This document shows, piece after piece, positions 1 to 6,782 of a stretch of 13,863 nucleotides of DNA. The number at the start of each line of letters is the position of its first letter. Position 1 is the stretch's first letter. The DNA is from an uncultured Lactobacillus sp. (GTDB taxonomy: Bacteria; Bacillota; Bacilli; Lactobacillales; Lactobacillaceae): contig CAJUNC010000028.1 of NCBI GenBank assembly GCA_910587695.1, positions 1 to 13,863 of the forward strand, read 5' to 3'. A program made the position numbers and the translations under genes. Below the pieces are notes generated by a model. That model saw nothing but the letters and a program-made list of their open reading frames with translations, was not told the origin of the DNA and searched no databases.

Positions 1-147
1 TTATATCGCGTTTGATTACATTTTAATATATTTTGATTAACAGTTATTTCCTCCTACTAAAAGTCTTCACTTATAATATACGCTAAATTTGATGATTTTT
101 TTGCTAAATCTGAATAGTTCTTTTAAATTTGTTTCAAGCAACATAAG

Positions 148-232
148 TTAGGTTAAAAATATTTTTTGTAAGGCACACCTAAAAAATACTTTTAATTTGA
201 CTTAATAAGGTGTACAATGTCTAAGTACCTAA
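148..232 (+). promoter_or_regulatory. mntH promoter region with repeated AGGT/ACCT half-sites
   Basis: A TTGACT hexamer lies at 197-202, but the -10 is uncertain (TACAAT at 213-218 is too close to it; TCTAAG at 220-225 has the right spacing but is poor). Around it are four related half-sites: TTAGGT 148-153, ACCTAA 177-182 (inside TAAGGCACACCTAA, 169-182), TAAGGT 206-211 and ACCTAA 227-232. ACCTAAAAAA is repeated exactly at 177-186 and 227-236. The half-sites resemble TTAGGT...ACCTAA operators of DtxR/MntR-type metalloregulators, which commonly repress mntH genes. The operator call is inference; no single site is a perfect palindrome. Confidence 0.45.
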
Positions 233-254
233 AAAAGGAAGGACGGTTTTTATT

Positions 255-1832
255 GTGGATAAACAACACGAAAAACACAAACTCGTTGAATATGCGAATG
301 GTCCCTCATTAGAGGAAATCAATGGTACTGTTACAGTGCCTAAAGGGAAAGGATTTTGGCGGACCTTGTTTGCCTACTCTGGCCCGGGTGCCTTAGTTGC
401 GGTAGGTTACATGGATCCAGGTAACTGGTCAACCTCCATCACCGGTGGACAAAATTTCCAATACCTATTAATGTCCGTTATCTTGATGTCAAGTTTGATC
501 GCGATGCTTTTACAATACATGGCTGCCAAACTTGGTATCGTGAGCCGGATGGACTTAGCCCAAGCGATCCGTGCCAGAACAGGTAAGACGCTCGGGATCA
601 TTTTATGGATCTTGACCGAATTAGCTATCATGGCTACTGATATTGCTGAAGTTATCGGGGCTGCGATCGCCTTATATCTCTTATTTGGTATCCCACTAGT
701 ATTTGCTGTATTTATTACCGTATTTGACGTTTTACTTTTGCTTTTATTGACAAAAATCGGTTTTAGAAAGATCGAAGCGATCGTTGTTGCTTTAATTTTA
801 GTTATCTTGTTCGTCTTCATCTACCAAGTTGCGCTATCTAATCCTGATTGGGGTGCGGTTTTTGCAGGTTTCATCCCTACTTCACAGACTTTTGCAACTT
901 CACCTGAAGTTCATGGTATGACACCATTGAACGGAGCATTAGGGATCATCGGTGCGACGGTTATGCCTCATAACTTATACTTACACTCTGCTGTTTCCCA
1001 AACTCGTCAGATCGATCATAACAATGAAGAAGACGTTGCTGAAGCCGTACGTTTCTCTGCTTGGGATTCTAATATCCAATTGAGTGCTGCTTTTGTCGTT
1101 AACTCATTACTTTTGATCATGGGTGTTGCTGTCTTCAAAAGCGGTGCAGTAGACGATCCCTCATTCTTCGGTCTTTATGAAGCTCTATCTGATACATCAA
1201 TGCTTAGCAACGGCCTCTTGATCTCAGTTGCTAAATCAGGGATCCTCTCTGTGCTCTTTGCTGTTGCCTTGCTTGCTTCTGGTCAAAACTCAACTATCAC
1301 GGGTACATTGACTGGTCAAGTTATCATGGAAGGTTTTGTTCATTTGAAGATGCCACTTTGGGCTCGTCGTTTGATCACACGTTTGATCTCTGTTATCCCA
1401 GTTTTAGTCTGTGTTTCGCTTTCAGCTGGTCAAAGCGCTGAACAAGAACATGAAGCGCTCAACAACTTGATGATCAATTCTCAAGTATTCTTGTCCTTAG
1501 CCTTACCATTCTCAATGTTACCATTATTGATGATGACAAATAGTAAAGCGGAAATGGGCGAACGTTTCAAAAACTCACTTTGGGTCAAAGTTTTAGGTTG
1601 GCTCTCTGTATTAGTATTAACGATCCTTGATTTCAAAGGCCTACCAGACACGGTAGCTGGTTTCTTCGGTGATAATCCATCAGCTGCTCAACTTCAATTA
1701 GCTAATGGGATCGCCTATACCTTGATCGTTGTGATCGCAGCGCTTTTGATCTGGACAATGTATGAACTATACAAAGGCAATAAGCGCTATGCTGAAAAAT
1801 TAGCTGCTCACCAAACAGATAATAACAAATAA
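255..1832 (+). CDS. mntH: NRAMP-family divalent metal (Mn2+) transporter MntH
   Basis: A 525-residue integral membrane protein that imports Mn2+ (and to some degree Fe2+) by proton symport. The two signature metal-binding stretches are present: DPGN at residues 54-57 in the first membrane helix (ligands D54 and N57) and MPHN at 237-240 in the sixth (ligand M237). About eleven hydrophobic segments follow a hydrophilic N-terminus of some 35 residues, the normal size for lactic acid bacterial MntH. The start is GTG at 255, preceded by AAGGAAGG about 11 nt upstream; no ATG fits better. The gene stands alone, with metalloregulator-like half-sites before it and a 20-bp-stem terminator after it. Lactobacilli depend on high internal manganese for oxidative protection. 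Metal specificity is inferred from the family, not read from the sequence. Confidence 0.95.
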   Translation: MDKQHEKHKLVEYANGPSLEEINGTVTVPKGKGFWRTLFAYSGPGALVAVGYMDPGNWSTSITGGQNFQYLLMSVILMSSLIAMLLQYMAAKLGIVSRMDLAQAIRARTGKTLGIILWILTELAIMATDIAEVIGAAIALYLLFGIPLVFAVFITVFDVLLLLLLTKIGFRKIEAIVVALILVILFVFIYQVALSNPDWGAVFAGFIPTSQTFATSPEVHGMTPLNGALGIIGATVMPHNLYLHSAVSQTRQIDHNNEEDVAEAVRFSAWDSNIQLSAAFVVNSLLLIMGVAVFKSGAVDDPSFFGLYEALSDTSMLSNGLLISVAKSGILSVLFAVALLASGQNSTITGTLTGQVIMEGFVHLKMPLWARRLITRLISVIPVLVCVSLSAGQSAEQEHEALNNLMINSQVFLSLALPFSMLPLLMMTNSKAEMGERFKNSLWVKVLGWLSVLVLTILDFKGLPDTVAGFFGDNPSAAQLQLANGIAYTLIVVIAALLIWTMYELYKGNKRYAEKLAAHQTDNNK

Positions 1833-1870
1833 TTATTAATAAGCAAGCTAAGAAGCTACTAACCTAAATT

Positions 1871-1921
1871 AAAAATATCCGATCAATTTTCACTTTTGGA
1901 GAAAATTGATCGGATATTTTT
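1871..1921 (+). terminator. Terminator of mntH, probably bidirectional
   Basis: A perfect 20-bp inverted repeat (1871-1890 and 1902-1921) with an 11-nt loop. Its arms begin with an A-run and end with a T-run, so it can act on either strand. It lies between the convergent genes mntH and ribU. Confidence 0.9.
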
Positions 1922-1967
1922 ATACTTATTTTTAAACTATTCAAATTGTATATTCTCTAACTAAATA

Positions 1968-2009
1968 GGCTCACTCATCCCAAAATGATTTCATCATGAG
2001 CCCTTTTTT
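1968..2009 (+). terminator. Second hairpin with T6 tract between mntH and ribU
   Basis: GGCTCA at 1968-1973 pairs with TGAGCC at 1997-2002, followed on the + strand by TTTTTT at 2004-2009, right against the ribU stop codon. The 23-nt loop and short stem make it weaker than the upstream terminator; it may be a back-up for mntH or the 3' end of the ribU message. Confidence 0.45.
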
Positions 2010-2574
2010 ACGAATGAAGATATTTTTTATGTTCGATCCAAACACTCAACTTTTTATAGACCAGAATAAAAGCTGTTCCGATCACGATCCCCTTGATCAA
2101 GTTAAATGGTACGACTCCAAATAAGATCAATTGACCTAAAGGAAGGCTTAATTTCATCCCTAACAAGTTCATATATAGTGGGATCGTCACGAGCCAGTTA
2201 AGCAAGGATAACACAACTGTTAAACTTAGCGTTGCCCCTAAAACAGCACCTATGACACTTTGCCATATTAATGATTTGTTTTTGAGTAAATAGTAAAGTG
2301 GTAAACAAAACGCTAACGTAGCCACCAAACTCAAGCTGACTCCGATCAATTGTGGTAATGATGGTCCTGCGATCAGAAAATACAACAAGGAGCGTAAAAA
2401 TGCGACCTGTATCCCACCTAATGGTCCCAAAATGAAGAAAGCTAATAAGATCGGAATATCCGAAAAATCTAGCTTCATAAACGGTACGATCGGAACTACC
2501 ACAAATGATAGAAACATCAAAAGATACGAGATAGCAGCTAAGCATGCTGCTACTATCCAACGTTTTACTGCCAA
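2008..2574 (-). CDS. ribU: Riboflavin ECF transporter substrate-binding subunit RibU
   Basis: Substrate-specific S component that captures riboflavin and passes it across the membrane together with the shared ECF energy module (EcfA, EcfA', EcfT), which is not in this window. The protein is almost wholly hydrophobic with about six membrane segments. It carries the RibU-type stretch KLDFSDIPILLAFFILGPLG near residues 34-53, which contributes to ligand binding in the family. A TTG at 2580 is possible but is only 2 nt from AGGAGG (2588-2583). The in-frame TTG at 2574 has 8 nt spacing and is preferred, giving 188 residues. The FMN riboswitch upstream independently supports the riboflavin assignment. 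The gene is monocistronic and convergent with mntH. Confidence 0.93.
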   Translation of the reverse strand: MAVKRWIVAACLAAISYLLMFLSFVVVPIVPFMKLDFSDIPILLAFFILGPLGGIQVAFLRSLLYFLIAGPSLPQLIGVSLSLVATLAFCLPLYYLLKNKSLIWQSVIGAVLGATLSLTVVLSLLNWLVTIPLYMNLLGMKLSLPLGQLILFGVVPFNLIKGIVIGTAFILVYKKLSVWIEHKKYLHS

Positions 2575-2582
2575 ATCCAATT

Positions 2583-2594
2583 CCTCCTAAGAGG
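2583..2594 (-). promoter_or_regulatory. ribU ribosome binding site with short sequestering hairpin
   Basis: AGGAGG (2588-2583) can pair through GAGG with CCTC (2594-2591) four bases upstream, forming a small CCTC/TTAG/GAGG hairpin that would mask the Shine-Dalgarno sequence. Its contribution to regulation is inference. Confidence 0.4.
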
Positions 2595-2619
2595 TCCATC
2601 TCACAGTAGATCCTATATC

Positions 2620-2665
2620 AAAAATAGACCTCTGTTGTTCATCTTGAGCAACAGAGGTCTATTTT
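2620..2665 (-). terminator. FMN-riboswitch transcription terminator (expression platform)
   Basis: Perfect 17-bp stem (AAAATAGACCTCTGTTG and its complement, + positions 2649-2665 and 2621-2637) with an 11-nt loop and a terminal T-run on the minus strand. It lies between the FMN aptamer and the ribU ribosome binding site, as expected when FMN binding causes premature termination. Confidence 0.85.
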
Positions 2666-2705
2666 CATCGGTAAAGTATCCACTCCACCCATGTATATAA
2701 AACCC

Positions 2706-2825
2706 TATCTTCTCTCATCCAGACTTTAACTGTCGGTACTGGGATCACACCAGTTCAGTCCCCATAATAAACGAGGAGTCGCGGACTTTTACCGCCGGTC
2801 GGGATTTACACCCTGCCCTGAAGAT
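2706..2825 (-). ncRNA. FMN riboswitch (RFN element)
   Basis: On the minus strand the 120-nt stretch shows the RFN core in order: ATCTTCAGGGCAGGGTG, CCCGACCGGCGG, AGTCCGCGA, GACTGAACTGGTGTGAT, CAGTACCGACAGT, then GGATGAGAGAAGAT. The closing stem P1 is ATCTTC (2825-2820) with GAAGAT (2711-2706). It binds flavin mononucleotide and should lower ribU expression when flavin is plentiful. Confidence 0.97.
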
Positions 2826-2834
2826 AAACCTAAA

Positions 2835-2863
2835 ATATTATCACATTTAGTCTAGCATACTAA
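2835..2863 (-). promoter_or_regulatory. Candidate promoter of the ribU riboswitch transcript
   Basis: TTAGTA (2863-2858) and TAATAT (2840-2835) on the minus strand, 17 bp apart, would start transcription a few bases before the riboswitch. Both hexamers are imperfect. Confidence 0.4.
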
Positions 2864-2866
2864 CTT

Positions 2867-2890
2867 AAAAAAAACAAGTAACTTACTTAT
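2867..2890 (-). terminator. Terminator overlapping the rluB stop codon
   Basis: On the minus strand a 7-bp stem with one G-U pair (2890-2884 with 2880-2874) and a 3-nt loop is followed by T8 (2874-2867). It overlaps the rluB TAA and ends the cvfB-to-rluB gene run. Confidence 0.65.
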
Positions 2891-3608
2891 TTCCTAACTC
2901 ATAAAGGGCCTTTATTTCTTCACGTGTTAACTCACGATATTGTCCTGAGCTCAACCCAGCTAAGGTCAAAAAGCCATATGTTTCACGTTTGAGCTTCTTA
3001 ACGGGATGCCCGACAGCTTGAAGCATGTTCTTGACCTGATGATTTCGACCTTCGTGGATCGTCAACGATACGATCGATGTATCATTTTTTTTATCTAAAG
3101 ACAAGATCTTAGCTTTTGCCCGAGCACTCTTTTTGCCATCTTTTAAGAAAACACCTACGCGTAATTGCTTTAAAGCATCATTTTGAACGATCCCTTTGAC
3201 CTTAGCTACATAGGTCTTATTTACTTTATAACGCGGATGCATCAAACGATTAGCAAGTTCTCCGTCATTAGTCAATAAAAGCAGACCAGAAGTGTCATAA
3301 TCTAACCGTCCAACAGGATAGATACGTTCACTATGATCATTAAAGTAATCAGTCACCACTTTACGGTCCTTATCGTCTTTAGCCGCGCTGATAACACCGC
3401 GTGGCTTATAGAAAAGGTAATAGACCTTTTCTTCTCGCTCGATCAAGTGTCCATCGACCTCGATCACATCATTTCCGTCAACTTTTTGACCTAATTCTTT
3501 GATGACCTTCCCATTAACTCGAACTCGTCCGGCCAAGATCATTTTTTCACTGGCACGCCGAGAAGCCACCCCAGCGTTAGCCATTACTTTTTGCAGTCTT
3601 TCTGCCAT
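2883..3608 (-). CDS. rluB: 23S rRNA pseudouridine synthase, RluB/RsuA family
   Basis: Converts a uridine of 23S rRNA to pseudouridine during ribosome assembly. An N-terminal S4 RNA-binding domain (about residues 1-60, with AGVASRR and GRVRVNG) is followed by the synthase domain. This holds the RsuA/RluB signature GRLDYDTSGLLLL with its catalytic Asp, residue 103 counted from the ATG chosen here. A later HEGRNHQVKNM stretch is also typical. I chose ATG at 3608 (241 residues), giving MAERLQKV, the usual family start. A GTG at 3620 would add four residues. GAAAGG (3646-3641) is distant, separated from the start by a small CTGCA/TGCAG hairpin; GGGTG just before the ATG may be the working site. 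The gene follows scpB, a neighbourhood common in Firmicutes. The exact uridine target is not shown by the sequence. Confidence 0.92.
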   Translation of the reverse strand: MAERLQKVMANAGVASRRASEKMILAGRVRVNGKVIKELGQKVDGNDVIEVDGHLIEREEKVYYLFYKPRGVISAAKDDKDRKVVTDYFNDHSERIYPVGRLDYDTSGLLLLTNDGELANRLMHPRYKVNKTYVAKVKGIVQNDALKQLRVGVFLKDGKKSARAKAKILSLDKKNDTSIVSLTIHEGRNHQVKNMLQAVGHPVKKLKRETYGFLTLAGLSSGQYRELTREEIKALYELGNK

Positions 3609-3654
3609 TTTTACACCCACTGCAACAACTGCAGTTTTTTCCTTTCACTATCAA

Positions 3655-4236
3655 CTACTCTTCATCATCTAATGCGTCGTTAAATAATGACATCAGATCG
3701 TCTGAAGTAGCTTCATTTTTTTCGTCATCTTGTGGTAATTCAGGCAACTGTGCTAGCGACTCGATCCCAAAATAATTAAGGAAATTTTCCGTCGTTTCAT
3801 ACATGATCGGACGTCCGGGGGCATCCATCCGACCAGCTTCTTTGATCAGGTCTAACACTAACAACTTTTGTAACATCCCACTTGATTGCACTCCACGGAT
3901 CTCATCGATCTGGATCCGAGTCACAGGCTGCTTGTAAGCCACTACAGCTAGCGTTTCTAGTGCAGCTGAGGATAATTCCGTCATTGCCGGTGATTCAAAA
4001 TACTGTTTGACCAGCTCAGTTACAGCTTTCTTGGTCACCAAGCGATAACGCTCTTGTGCATGGATCAACTTTAAGGCAGTATTGGCATCCTGTTTATATT
4101 TTTTTTCGATCAAAGCTAACTGATCTAAGACAGCCGGCTTCATGATCCCCGTCAATTGTGAAAGCTCTTGTGCTGTTATTCCTTCATTTCCACTTACAAA
4201 CAACAAACTTTCTATTTTAGCTTGATTAGACAGCAT
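3655..4236 (-). CDS. scpB: Segregation and condensation protein ScpB
   Basis: Kleisin-associated subunit of the SMC-ScpAB condensin, which compacts and separates replicated chromosomes. The 193-residue protein has two winged-helix domains: an N-terminal one starting near IESLLFVSGNEGITAQELSQ and a second around ALETLAVVAYKQPVTRIQID (residues 92-111), the hallmark ScpB stretch. It ends in an acidic tail. The ATG at 4236 lies inside the scpA end (11-nt overlap), implying coupled translation and matched amounts of the partners. It ends 46 bp before the rluB ATG. Length and motifs are normal. Confidence 0.95.
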   Translation of the reverse strand: MLSNQAKIESLLFVSGNEGITAQELSQLTGIMKPAVLDQLALIEKKYKQDANTALKLIHAQERYRLVTKKAVTELVKQYFESPAMTELSSAALETLAVVAYKQPVTRIQIDEIRGVQSSGMLQKLLVLDLIKEAGRMDAPGRPIMYETTENFLNYFGIESLAQLPELPQDDEKNEATSDDLMSLFNDALDDEE

Positions 4237-4993
4237 TTACTTCACCACTCACTAACTTTATTGGTCCTAAAATATCTTCTTGCGTGGCTCTGATCGCTCC
4301 TTGTTTGACCAATTCAAGAAGTGCTAAAAAGGTCGTCACCACTAGCTCTAATGGTGCGCTTGCTGCAAACAGATCATCAAATTCGATCGGTTCTTTTGCT
4401 TGTTTGACCAATTTTTCAACCCGCGTGATCTGATCTTTTAAAAAATAACGTTCTGATTCTATCTTACGCATAACTGGTTTTTGGACCTTACGTTTGAGCA
4501 TCAAGCGTGCAAATGCTTTTTGCAATGCAGTTATATCACAACTATCAGGATCAAGCTTGCCTAAACTAGCCCCAGCTGGTACAAGTGCTTGTTCACGCGG
4601 ATACAACTTCATTCTTTCATCAGCATAACCGCGCATATTTTGAGCAGCAGTTTGAAATGTTTGGTGTAATAGCAATTGTTGCACTAAACTCTCACGTGGA
4701 TCTTCAATTTCGTCATCTGTTTGTAAACTGGCTTGTTCATTTGGTAAAAGCATCTTACTTTTGATATTGACCAGCATTGAAGCTGTAACCAAATACTCCC
4801 CAGCAATGTCTAATTGCATTTCTTTTAATTGATGCAAATAGTCAATATACTGGGTAGTTATTTCAGCCATCGGAATGTCATAGATATCCATTTGATTTTT
4901 CTTGATCAAATGTAACAACAGATCTAAAGGTCCCTCAAAATCAGGAACTTTAAACAGTAACTCTTTTACATTTGGCGTCGCTTCATTTTTCAT
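4226..4993 (-). CDS. scpA: Segregation and condensation protein ScpA (kleisin)
   Basis: The bridging kleisin subunit that links SMC heads and binds ScpB. The 255-residue protein opens with the family signature FEGPLDLLLHLIKKNQMDIYDI (about residues 19-40, key stretch GPLDLLLHLI). This is followed by the helical domain ending in LVNIKSKMLLP and a C-terminal winged helix (LLELVKQGAIRATQEDIFG-like region). The ATG at 4993 is preceded by GGGAG at about 8 nt spacing and lies within the end of ribT (11-nt overlap). The ribT-scpA-scpB order resembles the B. subtilis ribT/scpA/scpB neighbourhood, which supports both calls. Confidence 0.96.
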   Translation of the reverse strand: MKNEATPNVKELLFKVPDFEGPLDLLLHLIKKNQMDIYDIPMAEITTQYIDYLHQLKEMQLDIAGEYLVTASMLVNIKSKMLLPNEQASLQTDDEIEDPRESLVQQLLLHQTFQTAAQNMRGYADERMKLYPREQALVPAGASLGKLDPDSCDITALQKAFARLMLKRKVQKPVMRKIESERYFLKDQITRVEKLVKQAKEPIEFDDLFAASAPLELVVTTFLALLELVKQGAIRATQEDILGPIKLVSGEVNAV

Positions 4994-5342
4994 TATGGTG
5001 CTCCCATTTAGCTATCAAGGTCGAAGCTTCAATATTACCCATGATCTTCTTATCTGGATAAAGTTCGGCTAAGTCATCTAGCATCAAAAAGCACAGTCCT
5101 TGACTTCTTTCCGTTGGTGTTACTGCTATCTGACGTACCATGATAAAATCTTCATTTATTTCGGTCCCTAAAACCCCGACAAAATCACGATTCTCATTCT
5201 TCCATAAATATAGCACATGCGAACTATCAGCTTCGTACCATTCAATTTCCGTCTTCAAATTAGCGATCTCTTTTAAATCAGGGATAAACGATAACAATCC
5301 CATTGCGATTTTTTCATAGTCACTTTTATACTTATAAAGCAT
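4983..5342 (-). CDS. ribT: RibT-like GNAT-family acetyltransferase
   Basis: A small GNAT-fold protein (119 residues from the chosen start). The N-terminus MLYKYKSDYEKIAMGLLSF and the stretch YLWKNENRDFVG are typical of RibT, a protein found beside riboflavin or scp genes in Firmicutes. The acetyl-CoA-binding part is seen in VRQIAVTPTERSQGL (about residues 69-83), with the usual arginine/glycine loop shifted to ERSQG. The ATG at 5342 has GGAGG directly upstream with good spacing; the TTG at 5354 inside that ribosome binding site is unlikely. The substrate is unknown, and its role in riboflavin metabolism elsewhere is itself unclear. The stop overlaps scpA. Confidence 0.82.
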   Translation of the reverse strand: MLYKYKSDYEKIAMGLLSFIPDLKEIANLKTEIEWYEADSSHVLYLWKNENRDFVGVLGTEINEDFIMVRQIAVTPTERSQGLCFLMLDDLAELYPDKKIMGNIEASTLIAKWEHHNEK

Positions 5343-5409
5343 TTTCTCCTCCAATAGCCAATTGCTCTTCTGATTATGCTAGATTACCACAAATTCATGT
5401 GAAAGACAA

Positions 5410-6300
5410 TCATGCATGCGGATGAGCTTCATTGTAGATCTTAGCTAAACGTTTCTTAGATAAGTGTGTATAGAGTTGTGTTGTTGAAATATCTGCATGT
5501 CCTAATAGTTCTTGGACGATCCGCAGATCAGCTCCATTTTCTAAAATATGGGTCGCAAATGAATGTCGCAATGTATGTGGAGTCACATTTTTCTTGATCC
5601 CCGCGAATTTGACCTGCTGTTTCAAATTTTTCCAGATCCCCTGACGAGTTAACTGATTTCCATGAAAATTCACAAATAAATAATCATTTGTTGTTCTCAA
5701 TAGCTTAGGACGCGCCGTTTTTAAATAGCGCTGGACCCACATTACAGCTGTGTCTCCGATCGGAACGAGCCGCTCTTTTTGCCCCTTACCTAGCGTTTGG
5801 ATGATCCCCAATTCTAAATGCAGATCTGCTAATTTTAAATTGATGACCTCACTGACCCGTAAGCCAGTCGCATACATCAATTCTAAGATCGCACGGTCAC
5901 GTAACCCCAACGGCTTTTCTACATCCGGTGTTTGAAGTAGCATTTCAACTTCAGACACCGACAATACTTCTGGCAGATGGCTTTCTTTTTTAGGCAATTC
6001 GATCAGTTGCATCGGGTCTTTAATGACGAGCTCTTCTTGCATCAAATAACGAAAAAAACGTCTTAAACTCGTAATACAACGACTGATCGAAGTTCTTTTT
6101 TTTTGATGTTGTAATTGGCTCTCTAGATACAACATGATCAAATCACGATCGACCTGAGTCAGCGTAATTTTTTTTTGCTCTAAAAATGCTGCAAACTGGT
6201 GAAGATCTTGCCCATAACTCAGAAGTGTATTTTTAGATAGACCACGTTCGACTTTGAGATAGTGTAAATAATCAGCTATCACTTCAGATGTTTGAGTCAT
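5410..6300 (-). CDS. xerD: Site-specific tyrosine recombinase XerD
   Basis: With XerC it resolves chromosome dimers at the dif site near the terminus. The 296-residue protein has an N-terminal SAM-like core-binding domain (about 1-95) and a catalytic domain. The complete catalytic set is visible: R148 (ATGLRVSEV), K172 (GKGQKER), H242 and R245 (HTLRHSFATH), H268 (LLGHAD) and the nucleophile Y277 (TTQLYTHL). The ATG at 6300 overlaps the preceding fur-family gene by 17 nt, with AAGGA about 11 nt upstream. The position next to fur matches the B. subtilis fur-xerD arrangement and favours XerD over XerC or a phage integrase. Confidence 0.93.
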   Translation of the reverse strand: MTQTSEVIADYLHYLKVERGLSKNTLLSYGQDLHQFAAFLEQKKITLTQVDRDLIMLYLESQLQHQKKRTSISRCITSLRRFFRYLMQEELVIKDPMQLIELPKKESHLPEVLSVSEVEMLLQTPDVEKPLGLRDRAILELMYATGLRVSEVINLKLADLHLELGIIQTLGKGQKERLVPIGDTAVMWVQRYLKTARPKLLRTTNDYLFVNFHGNQLTRQGIWKNLKQQVKFAGIKKNVTPHTLRHSFATHILENGADLRIVQELLGHADISTTQLYTHLSKKRLAKIYNEAHPHA

Positions 6301-6766
6301 CTGCTTTCACTTCCTTGATCACTTGTTTTCGTTGGCAATCTTGACAAATACCCAAAAAAGTCAGTCGATGATCTGTAACTTCAAAATGATATTGCCGTGC
6401 AAGCCGTTCTTCAACATCGATCAGCATATCTTCGTAGATCTCAGTCACATTACCACAAACACTACATACAAGATGATGATGAAAATGCCCCTTATCGCTA
6501 GTTTTTAGGTCAAAGCGAGCGATCCCATCTTCAAAACTGATCTTATTAACGATCTGGATCTCGGCTAAAACGTCCAATGTACGATATACAGTTGCTAAAC
6601 CAACTTCAGGATACTTTTGACGGAGTAAAGAATAAACCTCTTCGGCCGAAAGATGCCTAGTTTGATGCTCAAGTAACACCGCGATCGTTGCCTTTCTTTG
6701 AGGCGTTAATTTAAAGCCTTGTGCATGTAACTTTTGTTCGATCTTTGCTAACTGATCCAAGGTCAT
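6284..6766 (-). CDS. fur: Fur-family metalloregulator (Fur, PerR or Zur type)
   Basis: A 160-residue winged-helix repressor that senses a metal ion. The DNA-binding domain spans about 1-85 (LATVYRTLDVL, 58-68, is the recognition-helix region). The dimer and metal domain carries HFHHHLVC (94-101) and two CxxC pairs, C101/C104 and C141/C144, which hold the structural zinc. Candidate regulatory ligands are H38, D86, the histidines at 94-98 and E109. A mix of Asp and Glu at these places leaves Fur versus PerR undecided. Position beside xerD matches B. subtilis fur, the reason for the symbol. GAAAGGAAGG abuts ATG 6766 very closely; a TTG at 6760 has better spacing and may be the true start. Confidence 0.85.
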   Translation of the reverse strand: MTLDQLAKIEQKLHAQGFKLTPQRKATIAVLLEHQTRHLSAEEVYSLLRQKYPEVGLATVYRTLDVLAEIQIVNKISFEDGIARFDLKTSDKGHFHHHLVCSVCGNVTEIYEDMLIDVEERLARQYHFEVTDHRLTFLGICQDCQRKQVIKEVKADDSNI

Positions 6767-6782
6767 CCTTCCTTTCTACACT

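Noticed and set aside
407..820. 137-codon open frame on the minus strand opposite mntH
   Set aside because: It lies fully inside the well-supported mntH, has no ribosome binding site and its protein has no recognisable features; it reflects the codon bias of the opposite strand.
2198..2599. 133-codon minus-strand frame overlapping ribU
   Set aside because: Same strand, different frame, begins upstream of the ribU SD and encodes no recognisable protein; RibU motifs and the riboswitch explain the region.
5343..5354. TTG start for ribT
   Set aside because: It lies within the GGAGG ribosome binding site of the ATG at 5342.
5410..6300. Possible phage integrase
   Set aside because: Length, full catalytic set and the fur-xerD-ribT-scpA context indicate a housekeeping XerD; no phage genes are nearby.
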